DNA of 64,000 nucleotides from Flagellimonas chongwuensis (lineage in GTDB: Bacteria; Bacteroidota; Bacteroidia; Flavobacteriales; Flavobacteriaceae), in assembly GCF_013376415.1 (NCBI RefSeq), contig NZ_WYET01000001.1:992001-1056000 (forward strand), read 5' to 3'. How positions within the stretch are numbered: the first letter of the stretch is position 1; each line of letters starts with the position of its first letter. The position numbers were made by a program, and so were the translations under genes. The notes under the pieces are model-generated. The model saw nothing but the letters and a program-made list of their open reading frames with translations. It was not told the origin of the DNA and did no database searches. Positions 48,553 through 58,300 of this stretch are shown here, in pieces.

Positions 48553-48572
48553 TGTTGTACCTATGTTGTACC
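48553..48572 (+). repeat. ICE end repeat, right copy (candidate integrase arm site)
   Basis: The same 20 bases as 13845-13864 (TGTTGTACCTATGTTGTACC), same orientation. It lies 45 bases inside attR. With the left copy it gives four TGTTGTACC sites, two per end. Confidence 0.7.
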
Positions 48573-48585
48573 CACACCATAAAAA

Positions 48586-48611
48586 AAGGCTTCACATTTC
48601 TGTGAAGCCTT
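48586..48611 (-). terminator. ICE-supplied terminator for the restored initiator tRNA
   Basis: AAGGCTTCACA and TGTGAAGCCTT pair perfectly around TTTC, with an A7 run on the left that reads as T7 on the minus strand. It lies 11 bases past tRNA position 73. Its sequence differs from the host terminator at 13655-13688. Confidence 0.85.
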
Positions 48612-48616
48612 GTCTT

Positions 48617-48695
<79 letters not shown>

Positions 48696-48705
48696 ATGTG
48701 GACGG

Positions 48706-48737
48706 CAAATATACAACCCTTTTTTCATCATTTCCAA
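48706..48737 (-). promoter_or_regulatory. Promoter of the initiator tRNA
   Basis: On the minus strand, TTG at 48737-48735, a 21-base spacer and TATATTTG at 48713-48706 match the Bacteroidota consensus. The tRNA begins 10 bases after the -7 element. Confidence 0.72.
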
Positions 48738-48809
48738 ACTTAAACCTAATATTCCTTTTTACTTAACGTCTATCCCGCTCAAAATCCATAAATTGGCCGT
48801 TTTTACCTT

Positions 48810-50174
48810 ATGAAAGCAATCAACGATTTTATATCCTCACTTTTGCCCTACACAGAGTGGCCCATGTTCATTCTTCTTATTGGTGGCGGGCTCTTTCTGG
48901 CTTTTTACTCCAAATTTGCACCCTTCCGCCATTTTGGTCACGCCATTGCCGTGGTCTCGGGAAAGTACGATGACAAGAATGCAAAAGGAGATGTAAGTTC
49001 GTTTCAAGCATTATCGGCGGCAGTAGCAGCAACTGTTGGATTGGGAAACATATCAGGAGTAGCGATTGCTATTCACGATGGAGGGCCTGGCGTTGTATTC
49101 TGGATTTGGATGACCGCACTCTTGGGTATGGGCATTAAATTTTATTCAGGGAGCTTGGCCATAATGTATAGGGGTGTGGATTCCGAAGGTCATATGCAAG
49201 GAGGTCCCATGTTCTATATCACCAAGGGAATGGGCAAATGGGCAAAACCCATGGCCATATTTTTTAGTATTTGTGGGTTGTTTGGGTTTTTGGGGGTATT
49301 TACCGCCAATCAATTTACCGAAGCATTTATGGGCGTTGTGCAACCACATGAAACTCTTTTTGCTACAAGCGAATACAATTGGAAGTTGGGAATAGGCTTT
49401 TTTCTGGCCATCATCACATCCATCGTAATTTTTGGGGGATTGACCAAAATCGCCAAAGTAGCATCGGCCATTGTACCATTTATGGTAGGAATTTATCTGT
49501 TGGCTGTCATTTTTGTGATGGCTAGTCATGCAGGTGAAGTTTGGCCTGCCCTAAAGATGATTTTGGTCGAAGCTTGGAACTTCGATACCGCCGTAACCGG
49601 AGGTTTTTGGGGCCTCGTAATCGTAGGGGTCCGTAGGGCCATGTTCTCCAACGAAGCCGGTCTGGGTAGTGCACCTATGTATCATGGCCAGTCACGTAAC
49701 GATGAACCGGCAAAAGAAGGGCTTGTTGCCATGTTGGGCCCATTTATAGATACCATTTTAGTGTGTACCTTTACAGCGGTGGTGATTATTTTGAGTGGTG
49801 CCTATCTTGAGGATGGGAGTGGAATTACCATGACAATGTCCGCCTTTGAAACCACCTTGTACGGAATAGGAGATGTGCTCTTGATGGTAATCGTGGCAGC
49901 TTTTGCATTATCGACCCTGTTCACATATTCGTATTATGGTGTGAAAAGCTTGTCGTTTTTAACGAATGCCAAAATCGGAAAGTGGTACAATGTATTTTTT
50001 ATAGTGATGATTGTTTTCGCCGCAGTGGCATCCTTGAAATTGATAAAAAACCTGATTGACCTATCATATGCATTGATGGTCATCCCAAATATGATCGCTG
50101 TGTTGTACCTTTCACCAAAGGTGAACGCAGCATCCAAACAATATTTTGAAAAAAGAAAGAACGGTGGCGCATAA
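48810..50174 (+). CDS. Sodium:alanine symporter family protein (AGCS)
   Basis: A 454-residue inner membrane protein with about 10-11 helices. Family motifs are LSAAVAATVGLGNISGVAIA, HDGGPGVVFWIWMTALLGMG, EGHMQGGPMFYITKGMGKW and SNEAGLGSAPMYHGQS. It would import alanine or glycine with sodium. It is the first chromosomal gene past the tRNA, and its last 11 bases overlap the probable era start, so the two may share a transcript. Confidence 0.93.
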   Translation: MKAINDFISSLLPYTEWPMFILLIGGGLFLAFYSKFAPFRHFGHAIAVVSGKYDDKNAKGDVSSFQALSAAVAATVGLGNISGVAIAIHDGGPGVVFWIWMTALLGMGIKFYSGSLAIMYRGVDSEGHMQGGPMFYITKGMGKWAKPMAIFFSICGLFGFLGVFTANQFTEAFMGVVQPHETLFATSEYNWKLGIGFFLAIITSIVIFGGLTKIAKVASAIVPFMVGIYLLAVIFVMASHAGEVWPALKMILVEAWNFDTAVTGGFWGLVIVGVRRAMFSNEAGLGSAPMYHGQSRNDEPAKEGLVAMLGPFIDTILVCTFTAVVIILSGAYLEDGSGITMTMSAFETTLYGIGDVLLMVIVAAFALSTLFTYSYYGVKSLSFLTNAKIGKWYNVFFIVMIVFAAVASLKLIKNLIDLSYALMVIPNMIAVLYLSPKVNAASKQYFEKRKNGGA

Positions 50175-51045
50175 AGCAGGATTTGTAAATATTATCGGAA
50201 ACCCCAATGTGGGCAAGTCCACGTTGATGAATGCCTTTGTGGGCGAAAAATTGTCCATTATCACCTCCAAGGCGCAGACCACCCGTCATCGTATTTTGGG
50301 CATTGTCAATGGGGATGATTTCCAAGTGATTTTGTCCGATACCCCTGGTATTATCAAACCGGCCTATGAGCTGCAAACCTCCATGATGGATTTTGTGAAA
50401 TCCGCTTTCGAGGATGCGGATGTGTTGCTCTACATGGTGGAAATAGGGGAGAAAGCGCTCAAAGACGAAAATTTCTTCAAGAAACTACAGAATAGCAAGA
50501 TTCCAGTATTGCTCCTTCTCAATAAAATTGATAAATCCGATCAGCAAATATTGGAAGAACAAATGCAGTATTGGCAGGAGCAATTGCCCAGCGCAGAAAT
50601 TCATCCCATATCCGCTTTGGAAAACTTTAATGTAACCGAAGTGTTCAACCGTATTTTGGAATTGTTGCCCGAGGCTCCGCCGTATTACCCAAAGGACCAA
50701 ATGACTGACAAACCGGAGCGGTTTTTTGTGAACGAGACCATCCGCGAAAAAATCTTGCTTCACTATAAAAAGGAAATCCCTTATTCAGTTGAGGTAGAGA
50801 CCGAGGAATTTTTAGAAGATGAGGACATCATCCGCATCCGTTCGGTAATTATGGTGGAACGCGATACCCAGAAAGGAATCATTATCGGGCACAAGGGCAG
50901 TGCCATTAAAAAAGTAGGGGTGGAAGCCAGAAAGGATCTTGAAAAGTTCTTTGCCAAGCAGGTGCACATCGAACTCTATGTAAAAGTGAACAAAAATTGG
51001 AGAAGCAACTCCCAGCAACTTAGGAGATTTGGGTACAATGGCTAG
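50164..51045 (+). CDS. era: GTPase Era (16S rRNA maturation)
   Basis: A 293-residue protein. GTG at 50164 is preferred because it gives the usual start (M)AHKAGFVNIIGNPNVGKST. An upstream TTG at 50146 would add six residues. The GTPase motifs are G1 GNPNVGKST, G2 TTRHRILG, G3 DTPGI and G4 NKID. The C-terminal KH domain has ERDTQKGIIIGHKGSAIKKV and binds the 16S rRNA 3' end. It is essential in most bacteria. It overlaps the symporter stop by 11 bases. Confidence 0.96.
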   Translation: MAHKAGFVNIIGNPNVGKSTLMNAFVGEKLSIITSKAQTTRHRILGIVNGDDFQVILSDTPGIIKPAYELQTSMMDFVKSAFEDADVLLYMVEIGEKALKDENFFKKLQNSKIPVLLLLNKIDKSDQQILEEQMQYWQEQLPSAEIHPISALENFNVTEVFNRILELLPEAPPYYPKDQMTDKPERFFVNETIREKILLHYKKEIPYSVEVETEEFLEDEDIIRIRSVIMVERDTQKGIIIGHKGSAIKKVGVEARKDLEKFFAKQVHIELYVKVNKNWRSNSQQLRRFGYNG

Positions 51046-51557
51046 GCATCGCTATTTATTCTTTCAAAAGGCGCAATAGTGTCCCGAACGAATTGTTTCA
51101 ACTGTTCCATTTGGTCTTTTCCTTTCGATTTTCCCAACCGGCCAAAAGCATAAAGTGCAAACCAAATCACGACTAAAAAGAACATGCCCACTAGCCAGAA
51201 GGTAACATCCTTGCCCAAAGAATAATTGGAATAGGCAAAAATTCCCAGGATGATAAAAATGGTTCCCACACCAAAATGCAGGAACATAAAAAAGGTCCAT
51301 AGCGTGGGATTGGGGCCAAAGACGCCACGAATATTGCTGACACCTTCCTCGAATGAAGATAGTTCCAAATGAAGTTGTGGTGTCCAAAAGTTGGTTTCCG
51401 CTTTTTTGAACTTGACAAAAATATGTTCATCCAGTCTTTTGATCAAAAATGGATATGCGGTGGCACTGTCAAAAATGGATTCCAATTGTTCTAAATTTGC
51501 CCTCAAGGAGAGCCGAAAACGGGGCCGTAAAACTATCTCGTTGGTCAAGTCGCTCAT
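51042..51557 (-). CDS. Conserved two-helix membrane protein between era and der
   Basis: A 171-residue protein from ATG 51557. A Met two codons upstream is possible. The N-terminal ~85 residues look like a soluble domain (DEHIFVKFKKAETNFWTPQLHLELSSFEE). Two hydrophobic helices follow (FFMFLHFGVGTIFIILGIFAYS, VTFWLVGMFFLVVIWFALYAFG), then a basic tail (LGKSKGKDQMEQLKQF). Flavobacteriaceae often carry such a gene between era and der; it is sometimes named GTP-binding protein from its neighbours, but I see no GTPase motif. The function is unknown. It is convergent with era (stops overlap) and divergent from der. Confidence 0.75.
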   Translation of the reverse strand: MSDLTNEIVLRPRFRLSLRANLEQLESIFDSATAYPFLIKRLDEHIFVKFKKAETNFWTPQLHLELSSFEEGVSNIRGVFGPNPTLWTFFMFLHFGVGTIFIILGIFAYSNYSLGKDVTFWLVGMFFLVVIWFALYAFGRLGKSKGKDQMEQLKQFVRDTIAPFERINSDA

Positions 51558-51609
51558 AATCATTTGAAAATGATGAAAAAAGGTATCATTTTTTCTTCAT
51601 AATAAATGG

Positions 51610-51617
51610 TATTTTTG
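51610..51617 (+). promoter_or_regulatory. -7 promoter element of der
   Basis: TATTTTTG is an exact match to TAnnTTTG, 16 bases before the der ATG. I see no clear TTG at the right distance upstream. Confidence 0.4.
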
Positions 51618-51633
51618 CCAAAAATTAAACCTA

Positions 51634-52935
51634 ATGGGAGCTATTGTAGCCATTGTAGGAAGACCCAATGTTGGGAAGTCCACTTTTTTCAACCGACTTA
51701 TTCAACGCCGTGAGGCGATTGTGGATGCCGTAAGTGGTGTAACTCGCGACCGTCATTACGGTAAAAGTGATTGGAACGGCAAGGAGTTTTCTTTGATCGA
51801 TACCGGTGGTTACGTTTTGGGCAGCGACGATGTTTTTGAGAAAGAAATCGATAAACAAGTTGAGTTGGCCATTGATGAGGCCGATGCCATCATTTTTATG
51901 GTGGATGTGGAGTCCGGCGTAACCGGAATGGATGAAGATGTGGCCAAGCTCCTTCGCAGGGTGGACAAACCCACGTTTTTGGCCGTAAACAAGGTGGACA
52001 ATACCCAACGTATGGCCGATGCTGTCGAGTTTTATTCCTTGGGATTGGGCGAATATTATACGCTTTCAAGTATCAATGGTAGTGGAACGGGAGAATTATT
52101 GGATGCCCTTGTTGAGGTGTTGCCCGACGAAAAAGAGGAAGAAAGCGAACTCCCCCGTTTTGCGGTAGTGGGAAGGCCCAATGCAGGTAAATCATCCTTC
52201 ATCAATGCCTTGATAGGTGAGGATAGATACATTGTGACCGATATTGCCGGTACTACCCGCGATAGTATCGATACCAAATACAATCGTTTTGGATTTGAAT
52301 TCAATCTGGTGGATACCGCCGGTATCCGAAGAAAATCCAAAGTGAAGGAAGACTTGGAATTTTACTCCGTTATGCGTTCGGTGAGGGCCATTGAATACTG
52401 TGATGTATGTATTGTGATGATGGATGCCACCAGGGGTTTTGATGGACAGGTTCAGAATATTTTTTGGCTCGCACAGCGCAACAATAAGGGAATCGTAATC
52501 TTGGTGAACAAATGGGACCTAGTGGAAAAGGAGACCAATAGCGTAAAGGAATACACAAAGGCCATTCACGAAATAATTTCACCATTTGAAGATGTTCCGA
52601 TTCTTTTTATTTCGGTATTGAACAAGCAGCGTATCTATAAGGCCATCGAAACCGCGGTGGATGTTTATAAGAACCGCTCCAAGAAAATACCAACACGCAA
52701 ATTGAACGATATCATGCTTCCCATCATTGAGAAAACACCGCCGCCGGCGACTAAGGGGAAGTACGTTAAAATAAAGTTCTGTACACAATTGCCTACACCA
52801 TATCCGCAATTCGCCTTTTTCTGCAATTTGCCGCAATATGTGAAGGACCCATACAAACGATTTTTGGAGAACAAGATCAGGGAGAATTTTGATTTTACCG
52901 GAGTTCCGATGACCATTTTTATGCGGAAGAAATAA
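51634..52935 (+). CDS. der: GTPase Der/EngA (50S ribosome assembly)
   Basis: A 433-residue protein with two GTPase domains in tandem. The first has [14 protein letters not shown] (residue ~8), DTGGYVLG and NKVDN. The second has [14 protein letters not shown] (residue ~183), [20 protein letters not shown] and NKWDLVEK. The C-terminal KH-like domain holds [20 protein letters not shown]. It is needed for 50S assembly. Its stop lies directly against the convergent pbpC stop with no gap. Confidence 0.97.
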   Translation: MGAIVAIVGRPNVGKSTFFNRLIQRREAIVDAVSGVTRDRHYGKSDWNGKEFSLIDTGGYVLGSDDVFEKEIDKQVELAIDEADAIIFMVDVESGVTGMDEDVAKLLRRVDKPTFLAVNKVDNTQRMADAVEFYSLGLGEYYTLSSINGSGTGELLDALVEVLPDEKEEESELPRFAVVGRPNAGKSSFINALIGEDRYIVTDIAGTTRDSIDTKYNRFGFEFNLVDTAGIRRKSKVKEDLEFYSVMRSVRAIEYCDVCIVMMDATRGFDGQVQNIFWLAQRNNKGIVILVNKWDLVEKETNSVKEYTKAIHEIISPFEDVPILFISVLNKQRIYKAIETAVDVYKNRSKKIPTRKLNDIMLPIIEKTPPPATKGKYVKIKFCTQLPTPYPQFAFFCNLPQYVKDPYKRFLENKIRENFDFTGVPMTIFMRKK

Positions 52936-55308
52936 TTATTCTCCCGAAGCGGAGCGTACTTTCACCACTTGTTGAATTCGATTGCCCTGATTGTCCACGG
53001 CTGTGAGCATATACTCACCGGCTTCGATAGGTAAAATTAGGTCGTGGAAATTCTCTGTCTTGCCAATGAACAATTCATCCAAATACCAATAAATGATAGC
53101 GTTGGATTGTTGATGGGCCAGTTTTAGAATGATTTCCATACTTTTTTCGCCCAAATCCTTTGGGAGTAGTACGGTTTCATTTCTTTTTGGGTAAATGAAC
53201 TCCATCAAATTGTTTTCCAAAGCAGAACAACCTTCCAAATAAGGGGGCAAAGGTTTATAGTTGGGATTCGAAGAAGCGTAATAATATTCCAAAATAGGAG
53301 GGAGTACCAACCAATTCTTGGCGACCATATCCTCCAGAGGGTAACATTCGGAGTTTACTCTATACTGTTCCGAAGCATCTAAAAAAAACTGCTGATGATA
53401 GGGGCACGGACCACTTCGTGTTCCATGTGTGGGCACCCATTCTTTTTTAACATCATCACAATAAACGGACGCACGATATCCACTTTGAACACAAATCTCC
53501 AACTCCACAAGGTCATCAAATGGTTCTTGGAACCAACCGCTTTGGGGAAGTGCATCCAAGACATCAAAAAGAAGTGGAGCTGCAGCGGTGATTCCCGTAA
53601 GTCCGGGTCTACCTTCGCCATCGGCATTGCCTGCCCAGACCCCAATGGCATATTTTGGCGTAACCCCAACGGCCCAAGCATCCTTAAAACCAAAACTGGT
53701 TCCGGTTTTCCATGCAATAGGTTGGGAGGAATCAAAAAAGTGCCAATTTTCGTCACCTTCAGGTCGGTTGACCTCATACATCGACTGAAATGTACTATAA
53801 ATCGAACCTGCGCCAAAAACCAAAGGGTCAAATTGTTCCTTCCCAAAATTTGTGGTCTCGTTTTGTAAATAGGTAGCCTCGGTAAATTCTTGGTTTCGGT
53901 AGGTACTGGAATGTGTCAAAAAGAAATTCAGGCTGGAGGCCATGGAGGCATAGATGGAGGTCACTTCCCATAGGGAACTTTCCGCACCACCTAGAATCAA
54001 GGATAGCCCATAATATGAGGATGGTCTGTCCAAAGATATCATCTTCATTTTGTGGAGCTTGTTGTAAAACTTTTGAAGTCCATATTCACGCAACAATCGC
54101 ACAGCGGGTACATTAAGTGAACGTGATAAGGCTTTGCTTGCTGGTATGGCGCCGACATGTTTCAAGTCAAAATTTTGGGGATGGTATGCGTTGATCACTG
54201 TTGGAACATCTTCCACTAGACTATGGGGTAGCAGTTGACCTTCATCTAAGAGCGAAGCAAACAAAAAGGGCTTTAACGTACTCCCCGTACTTCTTTTTTT
54301 AGTGATGATATCCACATAATTGGCGTGTGACTCATCCGAAGGGGAATTACCCACATACCCAAGTACTTTTCGGGTTTCCACATCGAGCACCAGAATGGCC
54401 AGATTATGGATTTCATTGCTTTGTAATTGCTGATAGTGCCGTTCTGCCAAGAGATTTAATCGTTGTTGCAAGGGTCGTTTTAGCGAAGTGGTCACACGCT
54501 GGCCCGGATGCTCATTTCGGATTCGTTCGGTAAGATGCGGTGCCAGATCTAGCAACGGGAAGGGTTTTTGTGGCAGTGGCTCGGCTATCGCCAATTCATA
54601 AGTGGTCTTGTCAATGATTTTTTTCTCCCATAATTTTTTCAATAATCGGTTTCGTTTATCCAGAAAGGCCTGTTCGTTCCGTCCAGGAAAAATCAGGGCA
54701 GGGGCATTGGGCAAAACCGCCAATGCCGCGGATTGTCCCCAACTCAGTTCCTGGGCAGGAATTCCAAAATAGCGCCAAGCCGCGGTTTCCAAACCCACTA
54801 CATTGCCCCCATAGGGGGTGTGGGAGGCATAAAGTTTTAAAATTTCTTCTTTGGAGTAACGTAGTTCCAATCGAGTGGCCATAAATACTTCGATAAGTTT
54901 CTCCCAGTAGGTCCGGCTTTGATTTTTTCTGCTCAACCGTATCACTTGCTGTGTGATGGTACTGCCTCCCCTTCGGTTATCTTTGGTAAGATTGTGCCCA
55001 ATGGCTTTAATGATGGAAATTGGGTTAAACCCGGGATGCTGGTAAAAATACTCGTCCTCAAAAAGTAGAACACTCTGCTTGAAGCGTTGGGGCACGGAAT
55101 CAATTTGGGGAAATCGCCATTGACCATCATCGGCAATCCGTGCTCCAATGAGTGAACCTTCGGAACTGTCCACAACCGTTGATGTTGGATCTTCGAACAG
55201 ATTTTTGGGCAGGCAAAACAACCATAAAATCAAAACGATGAAAAATACACCGAATTTGATTTTATGGTTGACCAAGATTCGTTTTACTGGCGATAAAAAT
55301 TCACTCAT
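52936..55308 (-). CDS. pbpC: Penicillin-binding protein 1C
   Basis: A 790-residue protein. An N-terminal membrane anchor (FGVFFIVLILWLFCLPKNL) is followed by the GT51 transglycosylase domain (FEDEYFYQHPGFNP, RRGGSTITQQVIRLSR, TPYGGNVVGLETAAWRYFG). The transpeptidase domain has the active Ser in STGSTLKPFLFAS, SRSLNVPAVRLL and KTGTSFGFKDAW. The C-terminal ~130 residues are the BiPBP_C domain (YPKRNETVLLPKDLG). It makes and crosslinks peptidoglycan. The alpha-2-macroglobulin gene lies 6 bases upstream in the same direction, a pairing known from E. coli yfhM-pbpC. Confidence 0.95.
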   Translation of the reverse strand: MSEFLSPVKRILVNHKIKFGVFFIVLILWLFCLPKNLFEDPTSTVVDSSEGSLIGARIADDGQWRFPQIDSVPQRFKQSVLLFEDEYFYQHPGFNPISIIKAIGHNLTKDNRRGGSTITQQVIRLSRKNQSRTYWEKLIEVFMATRLELRYSKEEILKLYASHTPYGGNVVGLETAAWRYFGIPAQELSWGQSAALAVLPNAPALIFPGRNEQAFLDKRNRLLKKLWEKKIIDKTTYELAIAEPLPQKPFPLLDLAPHLTERIRNEHPGQRVTTSLKRPLQQRLNLLAERHYQQLQSNEIHNLAILVLDVETRKVLGYVGNSPSDESHANYVDIITKKRSTGSTLKPFLFASLLDEGQLLPHSLVEDVPTVINAYHPQNFDLKHVGAIPASKALSRSLNVPAVRLLREYGLQKFYNKLHKMKMISLDRPSSYYGLSLILGGAESSLWEVTSIYASMASSLNFFLTHSSTYRNQEFTEATYLQNETTNFGKEQFDPLVFGAGSIYSTFQSMYEVNRPEGDENWHFFDSSQPIAWKTGTSFGFKDAWAVGVTPKYAIGVWAGNADGEGRPGLTGITAAAPLLFDVLDALPQSGWFQEPFDDLVELEICVQSGYRASVYCDDVKKEWVPTHGTRSGPCPYHQQFFLDASEQYRVNSECYPLEDMVAKNWLVLPPILEYYYASSNPNYKPLPPYLEGCSALENNLMEFIYPKRNETVLLPKDLGEKSMEIILKLAHQQSNAIIYWYLDELFIGKTENFHDLILPIEAGEYMLTAVDNQGNRIQQVVKVRSASGE

Positions 55309-55314
55309 TCAACA

Positions 55315-58300
55315 TTACTGAACTATTTTGACCCATTGTCCTTTGTTTCGGGCTTGGTAGTTGTTGTCGTACATCGCTTCAGCTTGGGCACCGGGCAAAT
55401 AGTAATCACCCAAGAACGATGCATTTAATTTAATGGTAAAGACTTTTGATTTTTTGGCATCCAAATCAAAATACAGATGTGTCCGGTCGTCCCGTGTATC
55501 CACATAATCCGCTTTGGATGCATTTTCATTGTCTCCGCTTACAAAAGAGGTGTCCACAATTTCCCATCCGCTGGGTACGATATGCGTCAGGGCAACATTG
55601 TCGATATAGTCATCGGAACTGTTGAAAATGGTCACTCTTGCCTCGAACTCTGTTCCTTGTCGCAACTCGCCCAAATTGACCGAGTTGCCGAGCGGGTCCA
55701 CGTAGTTGACCGATAATCTCAGGTTTTGCTGTTGTGCCAATTCCTCGCCCACCGGTAATTTGCCCGTTTGGGTAAGGGTAGCGTAAATGATGTTTCCTTG
55801 ATTGTTTTTCACTTCTATTTCTTCTTTAAACGAAGTGACGGAAAGTTCCCGTTGTGCTATGGCTCTATCAGTTTTGACATTAATACCTTTTCCATTATTG
55901 GTAAAGTTGAGATCGATGGACCTACCTCCGTTCTTCATCACCATTTTGGACATGGCCAAGAGTGCAAATGCAGTTTCTTGGGTACTGTACCACTGCTGTG
56001 ACGATAAGTTTTTTGCCAAGGAAACGGCCAGTTCCCTTTGTTGCGGGTCGCCTAATATGACCATAGTTTCCAATGCCATGGCTCGGTTTCGGAATACGGA
56101 ACCATAGGTTCTGTAGTTGTAATTGTTAGGAGTAAAGTTGATGTTCGCCTTCTTCGCTATGGCTTCCGCAACCTCTTTTTTACCGACCAAGGCATAGGCG
56201 GCTGCCAATCTCCATTTAGCTTCGTTGCTGAGGTTTGTAGTTTCCCGTAAACGGTTCATTGCGGCCAGTTCGGGCTGTTGTGCCAAAGCCAAAGTGTACA
56301 AACGGTAGGCTTGTGATACATCATCGTTATAATAGGTGCTCTGGTTGCTCCATTGGCGCGCGGCATTCTTTTGGTATCTCAACCAATTGCTCAAGAATGT
56401 CAAAGGAAGTTGGTATCCTTCCTTTTTGGCCTCCAGCATAAAATGCCCTGCGTAGGAGGTTCCCCAATCGTCGGCATTGCCGTGACCCGGCCAATAGCTC
56501 AATCCGCCATTGGGAACTTGGAAATCTCCAAGCCTATCGATTGCAGCCTTTATATTTTTCCCAATCTCTTTCTTTTTATCAAAAGTAATGTCCAGTACAT
56601 CTGCCAAGAATAATTGAGGGAATGCTGCAGAAGTTGTTTGCTCCACGCATCCATGTGGGTAACGTAACAGGTAATCCATTCGTTTGGAAAAATCCATTGG
56701 TGGAAGCGTCGAGAATTCTATGAATGCTTCATTAGTGCCCGATGTGCCAAAAGTTTCCATTGAAATGGTCTGGGAACCATTGGGGTCGAGCGTGTACAAT
56801 TCACTTTTGGTAGTGACAGGATTTGGATTTTCCACATCGATTTCGGTCTCGTTGGATGCGCTTTCTCCAGCTCCCGTAGCCGTAACTTTTATGGTCTGGA
56901 AGGATGATGTTGGATTGACTTTAAAATCAAAATTGACAATTTGTTCCCCAACAGCATTGAAAGTAATGTTTTTGGAAGTTCCATTAATGGGCTCCAAGGC
57001 CTTTCCTACATCAATATTGACCTTGACATTTTTCACTTTGGCCTCCATGGCAAATACCGTAACTGGTATGGTCACGGTCTCGCCGGGGGATAATTTTCGT
57101 GGAATGGAGGTCAATACCATCAAAGGTTTGCGCACCGGGGTTGTTTTGTCAGCGTTACCGTAAGCACTGTTTGGGTTGCCTGCAACCACCATGGTGCGAA
57201 CGGAACCCACGTAGTTCGGCATATCGATGGTGTGTGATGCTTTTTCACCTGCCTTCAAGGTAAACGGACCCAAATAGGTAACGACGGGTTTAAAGCGTTG
57301 TGCCTTTCGGTTTTTGGCGCCAGCTCCAATGCCACCACCACCAATGGCATAGATGTTGTCCACGCTCACGGAGTAGGCTCCCATCACATCGTCGAAAATG
57401 TCGAAGGTCTTAACGCCCAAGGCTTGTCTGGCATAGAAAGCACTATGGATGTCGGGAGTGGTAAAGCGTGTCAAGTCTAAAAGGCCATCATCTACCACGG
57501 CCAACGAATAGGTCATTGGTTTTTTGTTTACTTCGGACACAGTAACCTTATATGATGTTTCTGGTTGCAGCACATCGGGCATATTGATCTGCGGCTCCAA
57601 GAATGTGGCTGGATTTTCCACCAATAGAGGTACAACACCATACAATCGGATGGGCAGGTCGTTCTTAACCTGACTGTGCGGTTGCAACAAGGAAATGTTC
57701 ACGTAGGCATTCGGTGCCATTTCTGCCGTAATTGGAATGGTCGCCCGAGTTTCCTTGGCAGAGGTTTCTATCCATTGTTGGGAGAGCACCTCGGTACCGT
57801 TTTCGATACTGACCAAAGCACGACCGCCTTTGTCTGATGGGAAGGTTACCGTTGCTTCTTCCCCAAGAGTATATTTTTCTTTGTCCGTAGAGAAAATCAA
57901 AATTTTAGAGCTTTCAGCATCCGCAGATGAGGGTCTTCGCCACCAATTGCGGTAAAAATAGGCGGTACGACCCGTAGCATGACCCGAAACTTCGTCCATC
58001 ACACGGATGAGGTAACGTCCACCTTGCTCATCGGGAACATTGATATTGAAATTAGCCTTACCGTCACTCCCTGTGGTTATATTCATTTCTTTGAAAGGGC
58101 GGTGAACGGTGGCATTTTCGTACCGGGATAGATTGTCATATCCACGGTTCCACCACCAGCGCCATTCAATTTTGAACACTTGTACTTTTAATTTTCGATT
58201 GCCCGATGGATTTCCTTGCGCATCGACGGTAACCACATCAAATGTATTGTTGTCATCCGTTAAGAAAGAACCATATTGTTTTGCTTCTGGTGAGCGGAGT

